NCBI GenBank assembly: GCA_037389465.1
Contig: JAZARR010000221.1
Span: 970,501-1,034,500, forward strand
Origin: Baylisascaris procyonis
Taxonomy: Eukaryota; Nematoda; Chromadorea; Rhabditida; Ascarididae
Reading direction: 5' to 3'
Length of the DNA stretch: 64,000 nt
Of the stretch, positions 34,837 to 48,180 are shown in pieces; positions within the stretch are counted from its first letter, which is position 1, and every line of letters starts with the position of its first letter. Below the pieces are notes generated by a model. It did not search any database and was not told the origin of the DNA. It worked only from the letters and a program-made list of their open reading frames with translations. Position numbers and translations under genes: made by a program.

Positions 34837-37163
34837 TCAATAATAGATATTTTTCTCTTCCGGAGGTGGAATAGCCGTGCGCATTTTTTCCTGTAGCCAA
34901 CCATCTAAGTCTCGAAAGCTCTCAATTCGCCTCACGTTTCCACTGATCGATAGCCCTATATTCCTGGATGCCAATGAGGGTCGTGTCGTTATTGTATATA
35001 CGTTCGAATATTGTGGACAATCCTCCGAATTAAGGCATTGATAACGCTTCACATAAACATAAACATTTTCGTCAGTAACCTAAAAATAATGTGTTGATGC
35101 ACGAATCATGGAAATACGAAAGCACTAGGTACTTTTCAACTGCAAAGTGCTTGCAGTAAACGATCACATGACCGCGCAAAAATAGTTACATTCTCACCTC
35201 CGCGATCCGCATATAGAAATGGCCATCACTAACAGCATGGTCAAAAATTTGCTAGCTGATGCAGTTATTCAAATGAGAAGCATTTCATTTTTGACTGTGA
35301 GACGAGATCATGCATTAGGAAGAAAAATTTGTACAAGTTGACAGCACTTGAGGCATTATGGGAAAATATCCATGAAACTCCCTCTTTGCTTCCAATAAGC
35401 CAAAGGTATGAACATTGAGCGAAATGGAGAAAGGGAACCAGAGAAATATTAGGTGATTTAAAAGAACGTTATGACGCTGTTTCTATGAAAACAGCGTTTG
35501 GGCTTAGCAATATGTAGTTTTGCGACCGAAGTTTCGGTATTATTAGCAATTCAATATCTTCTGCACTAAGCATATTCAAAAGCAATAAAACCTGCCTATG
35601 TCCATATTTAGAATCAGCAATTTCAAATTTCTTCAAGCACAGATCATTGCTTCGTACGCGAATACAAAATTTCCTTTCTGGATCAGTTCTTAAGTTGCTT
35701 TCTGTTTCTGATTTTAAATGGCAGATTTAACTTCTTGATATGATGGAGACAAAACATTTTGTATTCAACCAGCATTAGCGTTGAAATTCGAGCATATTAA
35801 TGTTCAGTTAAATTGCAGTGAAATTTTTGCGAACATTTTTTCGAGTGTCCATTCTCAATGAATTTGCTCGGTTAATTTGATTGGCGCTGCTGTAAAAATG
35901 TAATAAGAGATGAATTTTTATGTAATCTGAATCAACTGTGAGTTATGTTGATGCTCTTTACTCTGGTCACTCAGCGGTTTCACTGAAAATGAAAATGGCC
36001 AAGGCGAATAAGAAAAGCACGCGATAACAAAAAATGATTCTAGTTCAAGCCTGAAAGAGAATAGCCTGCAGAAATTTTTCCATTGCAGAATTACGTTATT
36101 TGCAAGTCTGAATCTTATGACACTTGTCAAAAAAGTGGGCGTGTATCATAGCGTAGGGCTCCGATTACTTTGCTTTTGTGGGAATTTAACTAAGGATGAT
36201 GCATTTCAACGTGAATGCAAGTAGTTTATGGTGTGACGTTAGCGAATTAATGAAATGTTTCAGTGCGCTAATGTTTCAGCGTGTTAAACTGATAGCGATG
36301 CACAAATTTCAGCATTTTTTCGTTGAAATTTCATACCGACTGGTTAGTGCTCTTAGATCTTTGACTTGTCTTGATAAGTTTTCAAATTTTTTCTGCTGTA
36401 GCTCCAAAGAAATAACCAAATAATAAATGAGAATCAGAGTTTAACTACAACATGGCCATATTGGGCACAAGTAATTCAATTATATCAATGACAATATCAA
36501 CAAACCTCATAAATAATTCGTTCGTGCTCTTTGTGAGTATGAAGAACGCAATGATGAAGTGCGAAAAGGAAAAGGGGAAAGTTGAGATGTGGAAATAGAA
36601 TTGGATAACCCAAAATACTCGTTGGACAATATGGACTGAAAGCCATATCGAGCACATTTACCTAAAAAAGTGCGAATCATTGCTCAAAATCGGTCAAAAC
36701 GACCAACATTTTAGGTAGTGCACAATGTATAGATGCGTAACGGCAATTTGAAATTGTTGGAATATTGAGACGTCAACACAAGAAATGGAAAATTCGTTTG
36801 TCCATTTACTGTGCGCACTGAAAGAATCCATTGTTCTGAGGTTAATTTATTATGCGTTTCATTAATTTGTCCGTGTTTTGCAGCTGCTTAGCTGATAGCA
36901 GAATACTTTAGCGAATTTTATACGCCTTGAAATCACCGAATTTATCACATGCACATCATATCGTCAATTTGTACACAACTTGCCTATTTTAATGCAATCG
37001 TGCCTTTCCGCTGGACTAACGAAGTTATCACAATTTTTTAAAATAAGATGCTATGCATATGCAGGAATAGTCATCGTTTTCGTAAACAAAGTATGGTGCT
37101 TAATTGCTCATAATCGTGACCCGTTCATTTATATAAAATTCCAAATGCACATTTTTCCAATTT

Positions 37164-37228
<65 letters not shown>

Positions 37229-38351
37229 GAAAAATCATGCGAGGTCGGAGTTGCCAACGCATTTCAGATTGTTTGCATACAACCAAGTCGCAGAAGTTCG
37301 CAAATGGTTCAAAAAGCTAAAATTAACTTACTGTCAGTATGAGAAGAAAGCAGACCAGCGCGAACAGGGTAACCAGTAGGTGGGCTTTCGTTTTGTAAAA
37401 TTCATTTTCCATTCCATTGACGGCTAATCTGCAAAACGTGCAACTTAATGCATTGCTGCATGCAGTAGAGAATCGAGATGCTTCGTTGTAGGATAGAATC
37501 TGTTATTGCAATGAGTAGTTAAGGTATCGGAGTGCTTTAGGTTTAGCTTATCTTAAAGAACAGTGGTTCTTTCTTGTTAGATCATGTGCATGAGTAGATA
37601 GATGAAATACCTACAATTATGCAAGAAAGCCGCTGATTGAGCGTTGTTTCTCTTCCTGGGAAATGAAACGGGGATAATTGTTAATTCCTAGCTGATGAAC
37701 TTGAGGCACATTTTTGCAGCAATTTTTTGGGATGAGCAGGAAAAATATAGGAAATTGCATGACTTATGGCTGTCGTGGAAGAGAACGCAGGGAGCTATAC
37801 TTATAAGCCACTTTGGATAAGTACGGGAATTTTTAAGTGTGATCGCTGCACAAACTTCCAGAGGGAAATTCTACCCTTGCAAAACGTCGCTATAGGCACA
37901 ATCCTCTCGCTTTTCAACTCAACTGATCGGTGATGTTGTGATTTTTCTATTAAAAAACCGTTTCTGCAACTCTTTGAATGCTCATAGTGCGGCTTCTTTT
38001 GATAGAAAAAAAAACAATGAACTCGTTTGATGCTTGATACGATGGAAAAGACAGCGAAAAGTATGTGGACTGGACTAAAATCAGGAAAATTTCTTATGGT
38101 TTAGGCCACTGAACTCAAGAAACGTGGTATGTTAGGGCAACATGATGTGTGTTTTGAGCAGAGGCTTGCAAGTCATTCTGCATTAAAACCACTCCCCATA
38201 TGTTTCATTACAGGTAAACCAAATTTGACGTGCAAATTTCATAGAACTCTGAGCTGTCATCTGGTTTAAAATTCAAGAGGAATTCGCAGATTACTACACC
38301 TGTTGAATTTCAGCAATGCAGCTTTTCTTTATTCGTTTACTGCAACTAGCA

Positions 38352-38413
<62 letters not shown>

Positions 38414-41400
38414 AGTAGGATTTCGCCATGATTCAGCGCTGAAAAAGATTTGAAAAAGGGCTCAAGAATTCAACTGGTCCCTCGAAAAGCATTTAGTTAC
38501 TGAAATTTTTCTGAAATTTTCAGAGGAGGAAGCAAGACACGCTTACTTGACGTTCGCATGGCTGCTTTGTATGAATTCATAAGATCTTATTGAAATTGCA
38601 ACTTTTACGTGGAAGCAATCTCTTTTATCGAGAATTGTTTTAAAGACAATGTTATTCGTGCATAGTGCGAAATGAGCATATGAGGCACTTCGATATGCTG
38701 ATGCAATTATGCGTGTTTGGCTGCTTTACTTTGGTTCGTTAGCGCTTATTCAAGTTGAGCGTGAATATTTTATCAGCCGAAAATTTCAGAATTGACTTCT
38801 CAAGTACTGAGGAATATTCACAAGAGGCACTCGAAGAAATGAAATTTCAATGTAATGCTGTTCAGTATCTCATGAGCATAGTGTTTCATGAATCATGGTG
38901 TGCAATCAGTAATGTATTTAATATGAGATGAAATTAACCGCAAAAATAAGCTGAGATAGAGAAGTGCTTAGCTATTCAAATGTATTCTTCTATGTATCTC
39001 TTTCAGATGTCATACTGTGTATTAAATAGGAAAGAAATATGCTATAATAATTTGAGGCATAACATTTGCTGTGAACGTTGAGAAGTCGGAACATCACAAT
39101 CGCTCTATCTTTATTCCGTTTAATTTTTTCTTTGTCTCACCTTCCGATTTTCGATTTCGAAGGATGTTGTCAACAGTATATAGAATCGATGTGACGCCTA
39201 AAGGTAAATATGAAAAAAGCGACATTAATGATCGACGAGAGGCTAATAGTTGCCACATAGTTTTTTAGGCTGGGAACAACCAAAGCCATACCAATAATAA
39301 TAGACATCGATGAGGCAACAGGTGCAAACCTTTCCCCAAAAGCCATCTGCTAAAAACACTCCGAAAGTAGCTGACGTGGAGAATGCGTAACCAACTTATT
39401 GGCGAAAGTGCACATATGAAAATCGCATAGCTTTTCGGAGGAATGGGGGTGGGAGGGGAGGGATATGCAGCTAGGGATCTGGACCAGGATGGAACGCAAA
39501 ATACTGCCAAACTCATAAGTTATCGTCAATAGAATTGCTGGCTGGTTAATTCTCACATCGCTTATATTCAGCCTTAAAAACCATTATTTCAGACATCTCG
39601 GTGCAGGGAAAAAATCGCCCAATTTCAAAAGAAGAGTTTTGTCATTATAACTTGTGTTTTGTCATCTTTTTTCTATCATTATTAATGCTGCCATTATCAT
39701 CTTTTCGAAGTTCTTCTTATTGATATTATAATTGCCGTTACTATTATTATTATTATTCACTCGCTATTTATTATTAATATTATCATTGCCATTTCTATCA
39801 ATATTGTTCCTACAATGCTTTTTGTGCTCTTTTCACGTGAGTTTGAAGCGGGTCACATTAGTTGCCTGGATTCACTGTGATGCAATATTCCAATGCCGTA
39901 AGTGATTCGTTTACACTTACTTCATAAGGGCGATCAAATCTCGAATATATGGCGCAATAAGAAGTAATGAACATACACCATTCGTGAACATGAATATAAA
40001 GTGCGCCCCATATCCATGCAAGTAAGGTCCGCACAGCTTCCTGCAAAGCATTGGAGGTTACTGTTTTCCGCCATTTCTCTTTTTTCTACTCGTTTCCCAA
40101 ATTGCCAAATATTCAAAACGGCCGCACTAGCCCTTTATGTCTTCAGTTATCTGGATCCTCCTCGATTAATCTTTCAATTGTAGAAATGCTGAAAAATACC
40201 TCGGGAAAGCTTTTTTGTCATTCTATTCGAGATGCATAAAATCCAAATTTCTATGACTTATGACAGATGTAGCAACCTTTCTTTCATATGCTATCTTTTC
40301 TTCATGACAGCACTATCTTCATAGGCTCTACACAACAGATTATACCGATAGCATTTCATGGTGGCCGCTTTTCTGAGCTCAAATTGCCTGCAGCTCAATT
40401 TCCATAAATACATACAAGCCTGACTTGAAGAATTCACAATATTCTGGTTTACGGATGCGTTTAATGATATCAGCACTGATGTCAGTTGCTGTGATTTTGC
40501 GCTGCTGTTTATTCACAAGGAAGGTAGATGAATAGCAAGCTTCAGAGCGATGAGAAGTGCAATAAAAGAAAAAATAATAAAAGATGAAGAGCGACGATAA
40601 GAACTCTTAACGGATAAATATGCATTTCTATAGCCTTCTACGAAGATTTCATCGGCAATTTTGGGTCCTTGTTCAGAATACTCGAATGGAAATGCCCATG
40701 TTTCAATGATTAGAGAAATAAAATGGAATCGTTGAGTTTCATAAAGAATATGAGAAAAATGCACTCTTTGTTTCCCTTTTGTCGCTATAGTGTGCGAAGA
40801 TTCTTTGAAGAACACTAATTCCTATAAGTGAGAAGAGCGCAAGTGGAACAACTCAAATGCTGTGATACGATTTGTTTAGGTTTTTAGCAGGTGGTGCAAC
40901 ATGCACAGGTATTTCACAAATAGTACTACGTGTGTAGGTGCAAAGACAGAAGATGCGTTCCAACGATCTACATTCTGCTGTACAAGTTTCGTGCAAATGG
41001 AAATCCAAAGAATAGCCTAAGCACAAGAGAAAGCCGAGAAACTCTTCAATCGCGTTCTATCGTGTATTCGATACTTTATATGTGAAGATATTCCTGTGAA
41101 GAATCCTTGTAGGAGCATCGAAAAAGTGGGACTTTCCCATTAAAAAGTGCTTACTTTTCATCTTCGCCTCTGAAATGCAAGATTATTGTCGTAGGCCGTA
41201 TATTGGCTAGATTTTAGAAGTGCAAAAGAACCAAACATGATGCAAAAAATTTAGGTTGATTGCATTATTTTAGATGGAACGACATTCGTTTTTTGATTCA
41301 TTTCGAGGCAAGCTTAAATGAAAGTAAACGAAAAAATCTGCGCACCTGGTGACGAAAGGCACAACAAGAGCACCGTTGAGGTATTTTCCGGGTAGAAGTT

Positions 41401-43860
41401 GTCGGACGCCACAGTTTTTGAGACTTTTCAACCACATCGATTCAAATTTGAAGGATAAGATACGAATCAAGTTGAAAACTGCGAATAGAAAGAGAGCTTT
41501 TCGCTGTTGAAAACAAAACGAATCGGTTGCGCTTCGTGCAGATAAGGGTGCAGCCGCGAATGCACTGCAAAATGCTTATTAGCTGTTCACGACGATGGGT
41601 TATTTGGAACTATTACTTCGTGTAAGCAACTTTCAAAGACACTTAACGAATCCTCTTCAAAAAAAGCCAAAAAGAAACGTTCAGTTGCTGTCATATTTCA
41701 CTCGTACTTTACTCTCATTTAAAGAGTTCATCCGCATTAAAATTTAGCATAAGTAAATAGGAAAAGAAAGATGGAAGAGAAAATTTTGTCAAACGATTGA
41801 ATTGAAGCATTTTTTTCATAAATTTCAGCTTTTTCCCAACAGGTCTCCAGGCATGTGCATGAAGAAAGCACTAAAACACATCAGAAAGTTGTACCATGAG
41901 CGCTATTTCAATTCTACTTATCATGCAGCCATCATCATAAATAGAAAGGCATGCGGCAAAAACATATTTCTATTTTAATTGAACCAATCGATCATCATCT
42001 AAGACGTATTTCCTTTTTACGTTGTGACAATCTGAGGAATTTGTGCATAAATTTGCATAAATGCCCACAAGGTTTTTGGCTTATCGCTGATAGTAATCGG
42101 ACTCTTTCATTTGTCACAATTGTTGAAATGTACAACTTTATGTAAGAACATTTTTTCGAAGCTAATATTAAAAGCTATTCTGGCCGTCCTCATCCTCAAC
42201 CTAACTGGACTCATTCTTGAATATCATAGATGTCAGCTTATTTCAAATTCCCGTTTTCTACCTCTGAAATCAAAAACTCCAAGATATTGAACAATATTTG
42301 TCTGGTGGTAACAGTAACTCTTTTTTCGGCCTCGAAACAAATTATTTTGTGGATGTTGGGCAATGATCTAATGTAGATAGCAAAGACCTTGTGTTGGAGC
42401 ATGAAGATTGAATAATTGGCTCGGTGTGTACGTAAATAACCGATGGAGCACACAGCAAAACGGGAACGAAAATTGAATTTCCAATGCAAACGGCCGTAGC
42501 GAGAAATCGATGCAAACAATGCATCTGTAACAAGCGAAAATTTTGTTTATTTACTCGTTTTATGAAAGATACATGAGTGAATGGAAAAACTTGAAATTGA
42601 AGCGAAAACTTTTTTCACTCGATTCCCCGCAGATTTTCTCGAATTTGCTGAAAAATATGCAGCCACATTTACGTTAGGTTAAGAAAGAATATGGAAAAAG
42701 GGAAGAAATGCATTTGGGAAAAATGTGATTATTTCACCTGTCGTCGAAAGTATGGTCATAAAAATGTCGGTCACAATTGTATTTGCTCGTCATATATCGC
42801 TAATTCGCTGTTCAAGAACAAAAAAAAGCAACTTTTAAAATACCAATAAGTGATGTCCAATTTATCTCATTTATTTCAAACATTCTCTTCGGATTTATGC
42901 ATAGTTATTTACTTAAGCGATAGCTATCTATGAAAACTTCACCACCTAGCGATAAACGCTAGATTCGATTTACGGAGTATGATTGGAAAAATTTTTTTAA
43001 TGAAAATGCTTTGAAGCTTATCAATGTCTAACTTTTTGATACTGCTTGGTAGTTTTGCTGAAACGAGAAATTAACTCCGAAGTAAAATTTCGCATTCCAT
43101 ACTCAGAATTGTCGAAATATTGTGAAATAGAATGCGCAGAATATACACTAAGATGAATTTTTATATCAAACATTGTTATAGCAATGGGAGAAGGAGAATA
43201 TGAGATGAGCGAAGAGATACGACAATCAAATTCGGCAGTTATATTTCCCGGTGTTTATATGAGACCACGTTCGACGCAAAAAATCGCAACAAAAAATGTC
43301 TCGATTGTTTCGTTTAAAATCTTTGAGATTAGCAACAGTACTTATTTTTTACTTGTTAGCTAACAGCAATCATTTGTCGCGACATGAGATGGTGGCAAAC
43401 ATGAAGATTTGTTCCCTCCTTCTTATAACTAGTCAAAAAGCATTCGTGCAGATGAGTTGCGAATTTCATCAAACTTCCATCATGCGCTTCATTGCTACAA
43501 TGCTGCGAGCAGTAGAAGGGCAAACAATGCACAGCAGTCAAACCCACAGCCTATTTGCATAAATAACATTATTTCGTTATACGTCTTCGAGATCCATCGA
43601 TTACTACACCTATTCGCCATTCAGTCGAAAAGCGTTTTTTTCAAAGACAGACACAAAGCATTATTAAGCTTAGCTAAATCGTTAGTTAAACTCTCTGCTG
43701 GGCATCAAATCCTTAAATTCAGTGACACCAATCCTTCGTTGACCAGTTAAAAGACGACTTTTAGCTTACTTGGTGCTGACAAGAAATTCCTTCCAAAGCG
43801 AATCCGACGAGAGCAAAACGCGAGAGCAATTAAGCGGTGGGCGTCGAGAAATTTTTGCTA
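34837..43860 (-). CDS. Multi-exon, multi-pass membrane protein, unidentified
   Basis: A chain of exons with strong splice sites, nearly all joining in one compatible phase: 42524-42388, 41478-41346, 40040-39921, 37428-37332, 36661-36506, 35251-35198 and 35079-34837 (stop TGA, then AATAAA). Exons 41478-41346 and 37428-37332 are open in only one frame, and that is the frame the chain needs. A possible 5' exon ends at 43770 (donor gtaagc, phase fits); its start is unknown. Hydrophobic, probably membrane-spanning segments are FIFMFTNGVCSLLLIA, LLVTLFALVCFLLILT and one near NFPLFLFALHHC. The C-terminal 110 or so residues look soluble, with CLNSEDCPQ and a charged end (IPPPEEKN). No start codon is placed; the first in-frame ATG is in exon 41478-41346. 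I cannot name the family. A divergent receptor or transporter is possible. Exon 36661-36506 is the least certain, because a second frame is open for most of its length. Confidence 0.6.
37164..37226. repeat. (AT)n microsatellite
   Basis: Alternating AT with one interruption (acat), in the intron between two exons of the membrane-protein gene. The flanks form a short inverted repeat (atttttcc on the left, ggaaaaat on the right). Confidence 0.85.
38354..38408. repeat. (AT)n microsatellite
   Basis: About 55 bases of alternating AT in another intron of the same gene, without the flanking inverted repeat seen at the other two AT tracts. Confidence 0.9.
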
Positions 43861-44919
43861 GTCGCAGTTTTGATTCGTTTGCTCGTGGGCATTTTGTCCC
43901 ATAAAGCCACACCTCAAAGATGCTTAAACTTGCCCCCGATTAGTCATTAAAGGAAGCAAATTTATAATCTCTACTATACGTGCGCTATTAATGCATGCGT
44001 GCATATTTCATTTGGCAATATTTGGTGACATCGCGTTGCGTTATTTTTGGCCTTTGAATTGAAAGATCTTGGAGCAAGTTTAATTTCACGCGGCTTTTGG
44101 TACTAGATTTAAAAACCCTGTTTACCTGAATTTTACACTCATAAACAATGAAAATTTATAAGCTACATCACGATTATAGATAATCTAGATTTCTCACAGC
44201 GATGAAAATTTATAGACTCCACTATATATTGATTGAATGTTCAAAGATGTGCTTGAGAAATTTTGTATATACCACTTCATGAAAGGGTTGAATTTTCCTA
44301 GCAATAATATTGCAATCAAGCTATCACAGCGACCCACATTTATTCAATTAATGCAGCATCAATGCTCAGTTGCAAGGGATACATCATCATCATTCAACGC
44401 CATCTTTCTGCCAATTCAGCTTTTTACTTGTTTCATCGCAATTTCGTTCAAAAATCTCCACGATATAATTTAAAGTCCCATTTCTTTCACATTACTACAG
44501 ATTGATGAACTCATTCCAGCTATGAACTCCTTTTAACTGACTAGATTTACATAACCCTTTCAAACGCTTTTTTTCGAAAAGTATTGGCAAAAACTTCGAC
44601 TAAAATACAGTGAGGCTTCTGAAGTATCTGAAGACAGCTTCAATAAATATAGCTTGAAAACGGCAACATGACCTGAAGGCGATGGAAATATCAAAATGAC
44701 ATGCAGAAACATCACACGAAATTACTACTAAGGGAATCTCACCACGTTTTGAAATAAGCTTCGACTGCGTTCGGCTCAGAGAAGTCGTTTATAGCATCTT
44801 GGAGCAGTCCAAAAGCCAGCCTACAACTCATCAACGACTCTATGACACTCACATTACGCTTCATGCATATGGGATTAGTAGCCTAGTCCAAGTTCTATCA
44901 TAGGCCTTTTCAGCTTCGT

Positions 44920-45135
44920 TTAGCTAGTGAGAAAGCAGGTTCCTGAAACCGTTGTGGTTTGTGCAAGAAGACCGACTGAAGAAGTCAGTATGCTATTTTC
45001 CTCAGCAGACAAAGCCATAAGGTGACCAACTAGCTGTTCTAAATCGTTCATCATCTTACGCAACTTATTGCATAAATTTCTCCCATCAGAATGGGATGCT
45101 TTGATATATTCCCATGCTTTAAATTTGCATAACAC
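44920..45135 (-). CDS. Candidate coding frame or exon, unidentified
   Basis: A 71-codon frame starting with ATG and ending TAA. The middle (LCNKLRKMMNDLEQLVGHLM) looks like an amphipathic or coiled-coil helix. It lies upstream of the membrane-protein gene on the same strand, with no clear acceptor in front. A second short frame nearby (to 45538) follows a good acceptor (ctattttcag). Too little to call a gene with confidence. Confidence 0.3.
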   Translation of the reverse strand: MLCKFKAWEYIKASHSDGRNLCNKLRKMMNDLEQLVGHLMALSAEENSILTSSVGLLAQTTTVSGTCFLTS

Positions 45136-46209
45136 ATTAAAAGCTTATCGAATGACTTCAGGTTTTTCTACAGTTCTACTGCTTTCATAATAATAATTGC
45201 ATTTCAACGACTCTATCACCTTGAATGCAACCCTCAGGATTGCAACTATTTTCAGGACTAACGGTGCATTCAGCAGTTTCCACTTTTTTATTGGTGAGAG
45301 AATTCCATTGGGATAGAAGTCATTGTTTCTACTCTTTTAGCCAGGTGCAACAAAAACATATCACTTTCTAGCTATTTGCAAGCAGTCGGTTTTCAGGGCT
45401 TTAGGTTTATTAGGGAATAGATCTGACTCAGAAATTAGATAATATGTGAGGATATCCAAAAAACTGTTTCAAAAATATGAAAATAGTCGCATCCGATCCA
45501 AGCACCATGAGTCAAAGGACAGTATGTTGCATCATTCTGAAAATAGTTAATATATGCAGCTGAACTTCTCATATTATAAGAGGAGGAAACCAACTTAATC
45601 AATTTCATTGTGCTCCGCGTCATGAATTATTAGCTACTAACATGCCAATATTTGATGAAAACAGCACATATTTACCTATAAGAGTGTATTGAGTATATTT
45701 AGCCTAAAACAACAGAGTCACAAAACAGTTTCAACCTTCTGCGGAGTAGAAACTATGAGTTGACGATATTTTCCAACGTGTAAGCACTTTATAATATCTC
45801 GCTCTCCCCCCGCCCTTCACCACTCATTCATGGAAGGGAGCAAATCTAAAGATGCTCAACACGCTTGCTCTAGACGCGTTTTTGCTACATCGCATGTCGA
45901 TGCACATTCTGATTAACGTAAAAGACTTGAATCCATTCATATAATTAGAATCAGCTCGTTTATTTTTTGGCAAGTTTTTGCAAACTATTTTTGACTTAAG
46001 ACAAGCGAATTCAATATTCTAAAGACCTCAAATATAAACCCTTTGAGTGCTTATGGCGCTCACCGTCTAAGCGCAGCCTTAATACACTCTCAACTACATT
46101 CTCGCATTCGTCTTACATCTTTCGTCACCTCATTTTTCGATTTGGCACAAATATTTCGATAGAATATGGAATGCTGAAGTAAAAGAGATGTCCTAAAAAC
46201 ATGTTCATT

Positions 46210-46748
46210 AGATGATTTATTTGTTAACTTCATTCATTTACTTTATTTATTTATTCAATTCACTTGTTTTATTTATTAATTCATTTCATTTATACATCTC
46301 ATTTCCTCATTTGGTTCACTTATTCAAGCTGTTTATTCAATTTTTTGCCCAATTTGTCCATTCAATTCATGCATCTAACTATTTATTCGTTTGTTTGCTT
46401 AATTTAATTATTCAACTTAGCCACTTAACTTATTTTATTTTATTTTATTTTATTAAAACATCCGTTCAGTTTAGTTCCTTGATTTATTCATTTGTAATAT
46501 TTCATGAGTTTCCTTATTCTTTTAGTTATTAACTTATTAGTAATTCGCTGTTTCATTTACTCCTTCATTTATTTATTTGTTTATTTATTCATTTTTATTT
46601 AGTTGTTTACTTTATTTATTTATTCGTTCTTATTCATTTATATTCATTTACTTATTCAACAATTATTTATGTTTTTATTCTTATTTATTTATTCTTATTT
46701 ATTCATTTATTTTCATTCATCTGTTCACTTATGTTTATTTGCGTATAT

Positions 46749-46827
<79 letters not shown>

Positions 46828-46900
46828 TTTGTTCGTTTAGTATTTATTCATTTATCTGTTTATTCATTTATTTATTAACTATCCAATCATTCATATATTC
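46210..46900. repeat. Low-complexity TTTA/TTCA-type DNA with a (TTTA)n core
   Basis: About 690 bases dominated by ATTT, TTCA and TTTA words. A pure (TTTA)n array occupies about 46747-46830. The open frames here code only monotonous Tyr-Leu-Phe-Ile repeats and are not genes. It directly neighbours the solo LTR insertion. Confidence 0.9.
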
Positions 46901-46956
46901 ATTCAAGGATTTAAAGCCTCATATAAGCGGAACGCATGCCAGAAGAGCAAAACGAA

Positions 46957-48175
46957 TGTCGCGAATTATCGCGATGAAGTGATGATTCATGGTGGCATAA
47001 AGAATCAACGAAGGAGATACTAGACAAAGGCGCCACTGGATGTGTGGAGAGTCAACGCGAAACAATGACGATTCTTAGCAACTCTTACACCTCCAAAAAT
47101 GATGTACTGTCTCACTTCCTAACAAAGAATGTGTTATCCAACAAAAATGATGTACTGTCTCACTTCCTAACAAAGAATGTGTTATCCAACAAAAATGATG
47201 TACTGTCTCACTTCCTAACAAAGAATGTGTTATCCAACAAAAATGATGTACTGTCTCACTTCCTAACAAAGAATGTGTTATCCAACAAAAATGATGTACT
47301 GTCTCACTTCCTAACAAAGAATGTGTTATCCAACAAAAATGATGTACTGTCTCACTTCCTAACAAAGAATGTGTTATCCAACAAAAATGATGTACTGTCT
47401 CACTTCCTAACAAAGAATGTGTTATCCAACAAAAATAATGTACTGTCTCACCTCCTAACAAAGAATGTGTTATCCAACAAAAATGATGTACTGTCTCACC
47501 TCCTAACAAAGAATGTGTTATCCAACAAAAATAATGTACTGTCTCACCTCCTAACAAAGAATGTGTTATCCAACAAAAATGATGTACTGTCTCACTTCCT
47601 AACAAAGAATGTGTTATCCAACAAAAATGATGTACTGTCTCACTTCCTAACAAAGAATGTGTTATCCAAATGAACGAACCGAATAACCCAACAAAGGGGG
47701 AGAGCTCGACTATGTGAAAGCGTGCAACAGATAGGGGAGTAGTTGCGTCGAGTTACGATAAGGAGTGGCGGCGAAGGACAGTGAGATCTCATTTGTCTCT
47801 CTGCCTTCTACCGACTTCGATATTTATTCGTCTGCTTCATATTAGCTCTCCTCGAATTCGACATTTATTCACTAATTTCGATATTTTTCCGACGATCGAC
47901 TTCAAAACCTATTCACTAAGTTTCGAATTTGTTCGCCGATCGACTTCGATATTCACTGATTAGTCGCCTCGATATTCTTTCGTTGCGCAATTCGATTCTA
48001 TTCGACATCGCTTCGACTTTTGGTAGCTGATCGATCCAAATTTCGTCTTCGACACAATTTCGATTTCATTCGAACATCAATACGATTTTCGCCTTACGGT
48101 CAGTTGTGCATTCGTTTAACATCAATTATAAAACATTTTCGTTTTGTTTGCCGCTTGCGTTCCGCGTCCGCTACA
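46957..48175 (+). mobile_element. Solo LTR of the BEL/Pao-type family, with internal expansion
   Basis: Starts tgtcgcgaattatcgcgat and ends cgcgtccgctaca like the LTRs at 10185 and 13810. It is flanked by a 5-bp duplication acgaa (46952-46956 and 48176-48180). No internal retroelement sequence is present, so this is the product of LTR-LTR recombination. It is 1219 bp long because one 48-bp segment is repeated twelve times (47095-47668); without that it would be shorter than the 778-bp LTR, since most of the 37-bp repeats are missing. It differs from the intact element at many bases and is older or from a different subfamily. Confidence 0.92.
47095..47668 (+). repeat. Twelve-copy 48-bp tandem array inside the solo LTR
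   Basis: Twelve units of 48 bp, each containing atgatgtactgtctcac and tgtgttatcca. Copies 8-10 share a cacctcc variant and copies 8 and 10 an aataatg variant, while 1-7 and 11-12 are otherwise alike, so blocks of units were copied. The intact LTRs have one copy. Since 48 is divisible by three, long frames appear on both strands (a 16-residue repeat); these are by-products, not genes. Confidence 0.93.
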
Positions 48176-48180
48176 ACGAA

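Noticed and set aside
41951..43750. Plus-strand frames of 60-97 codons in the membrane-protein introns
   Set aside because: No splice signals or motifs; consistent with chance in AT-rich introns.
46212..46982. Tyr/Leu/Phe/Ile-rich frames of 80-106 codons
   Set aside because: They are read from TTTA/TTCA low-complexity DNA in several frames at once.
47095..47668. Possible CRISPR-like array
   Set aside because: The units are directly joined with no unique spacers, and the setting is an animal LTR.
47044..47673. Long open frames on both strands with a 16-residue repeat
   Set aside because: They are produced by the 48-bp tandem array inside a solo LTR; the unit length is divisible by three, so both strands stay open without coding.
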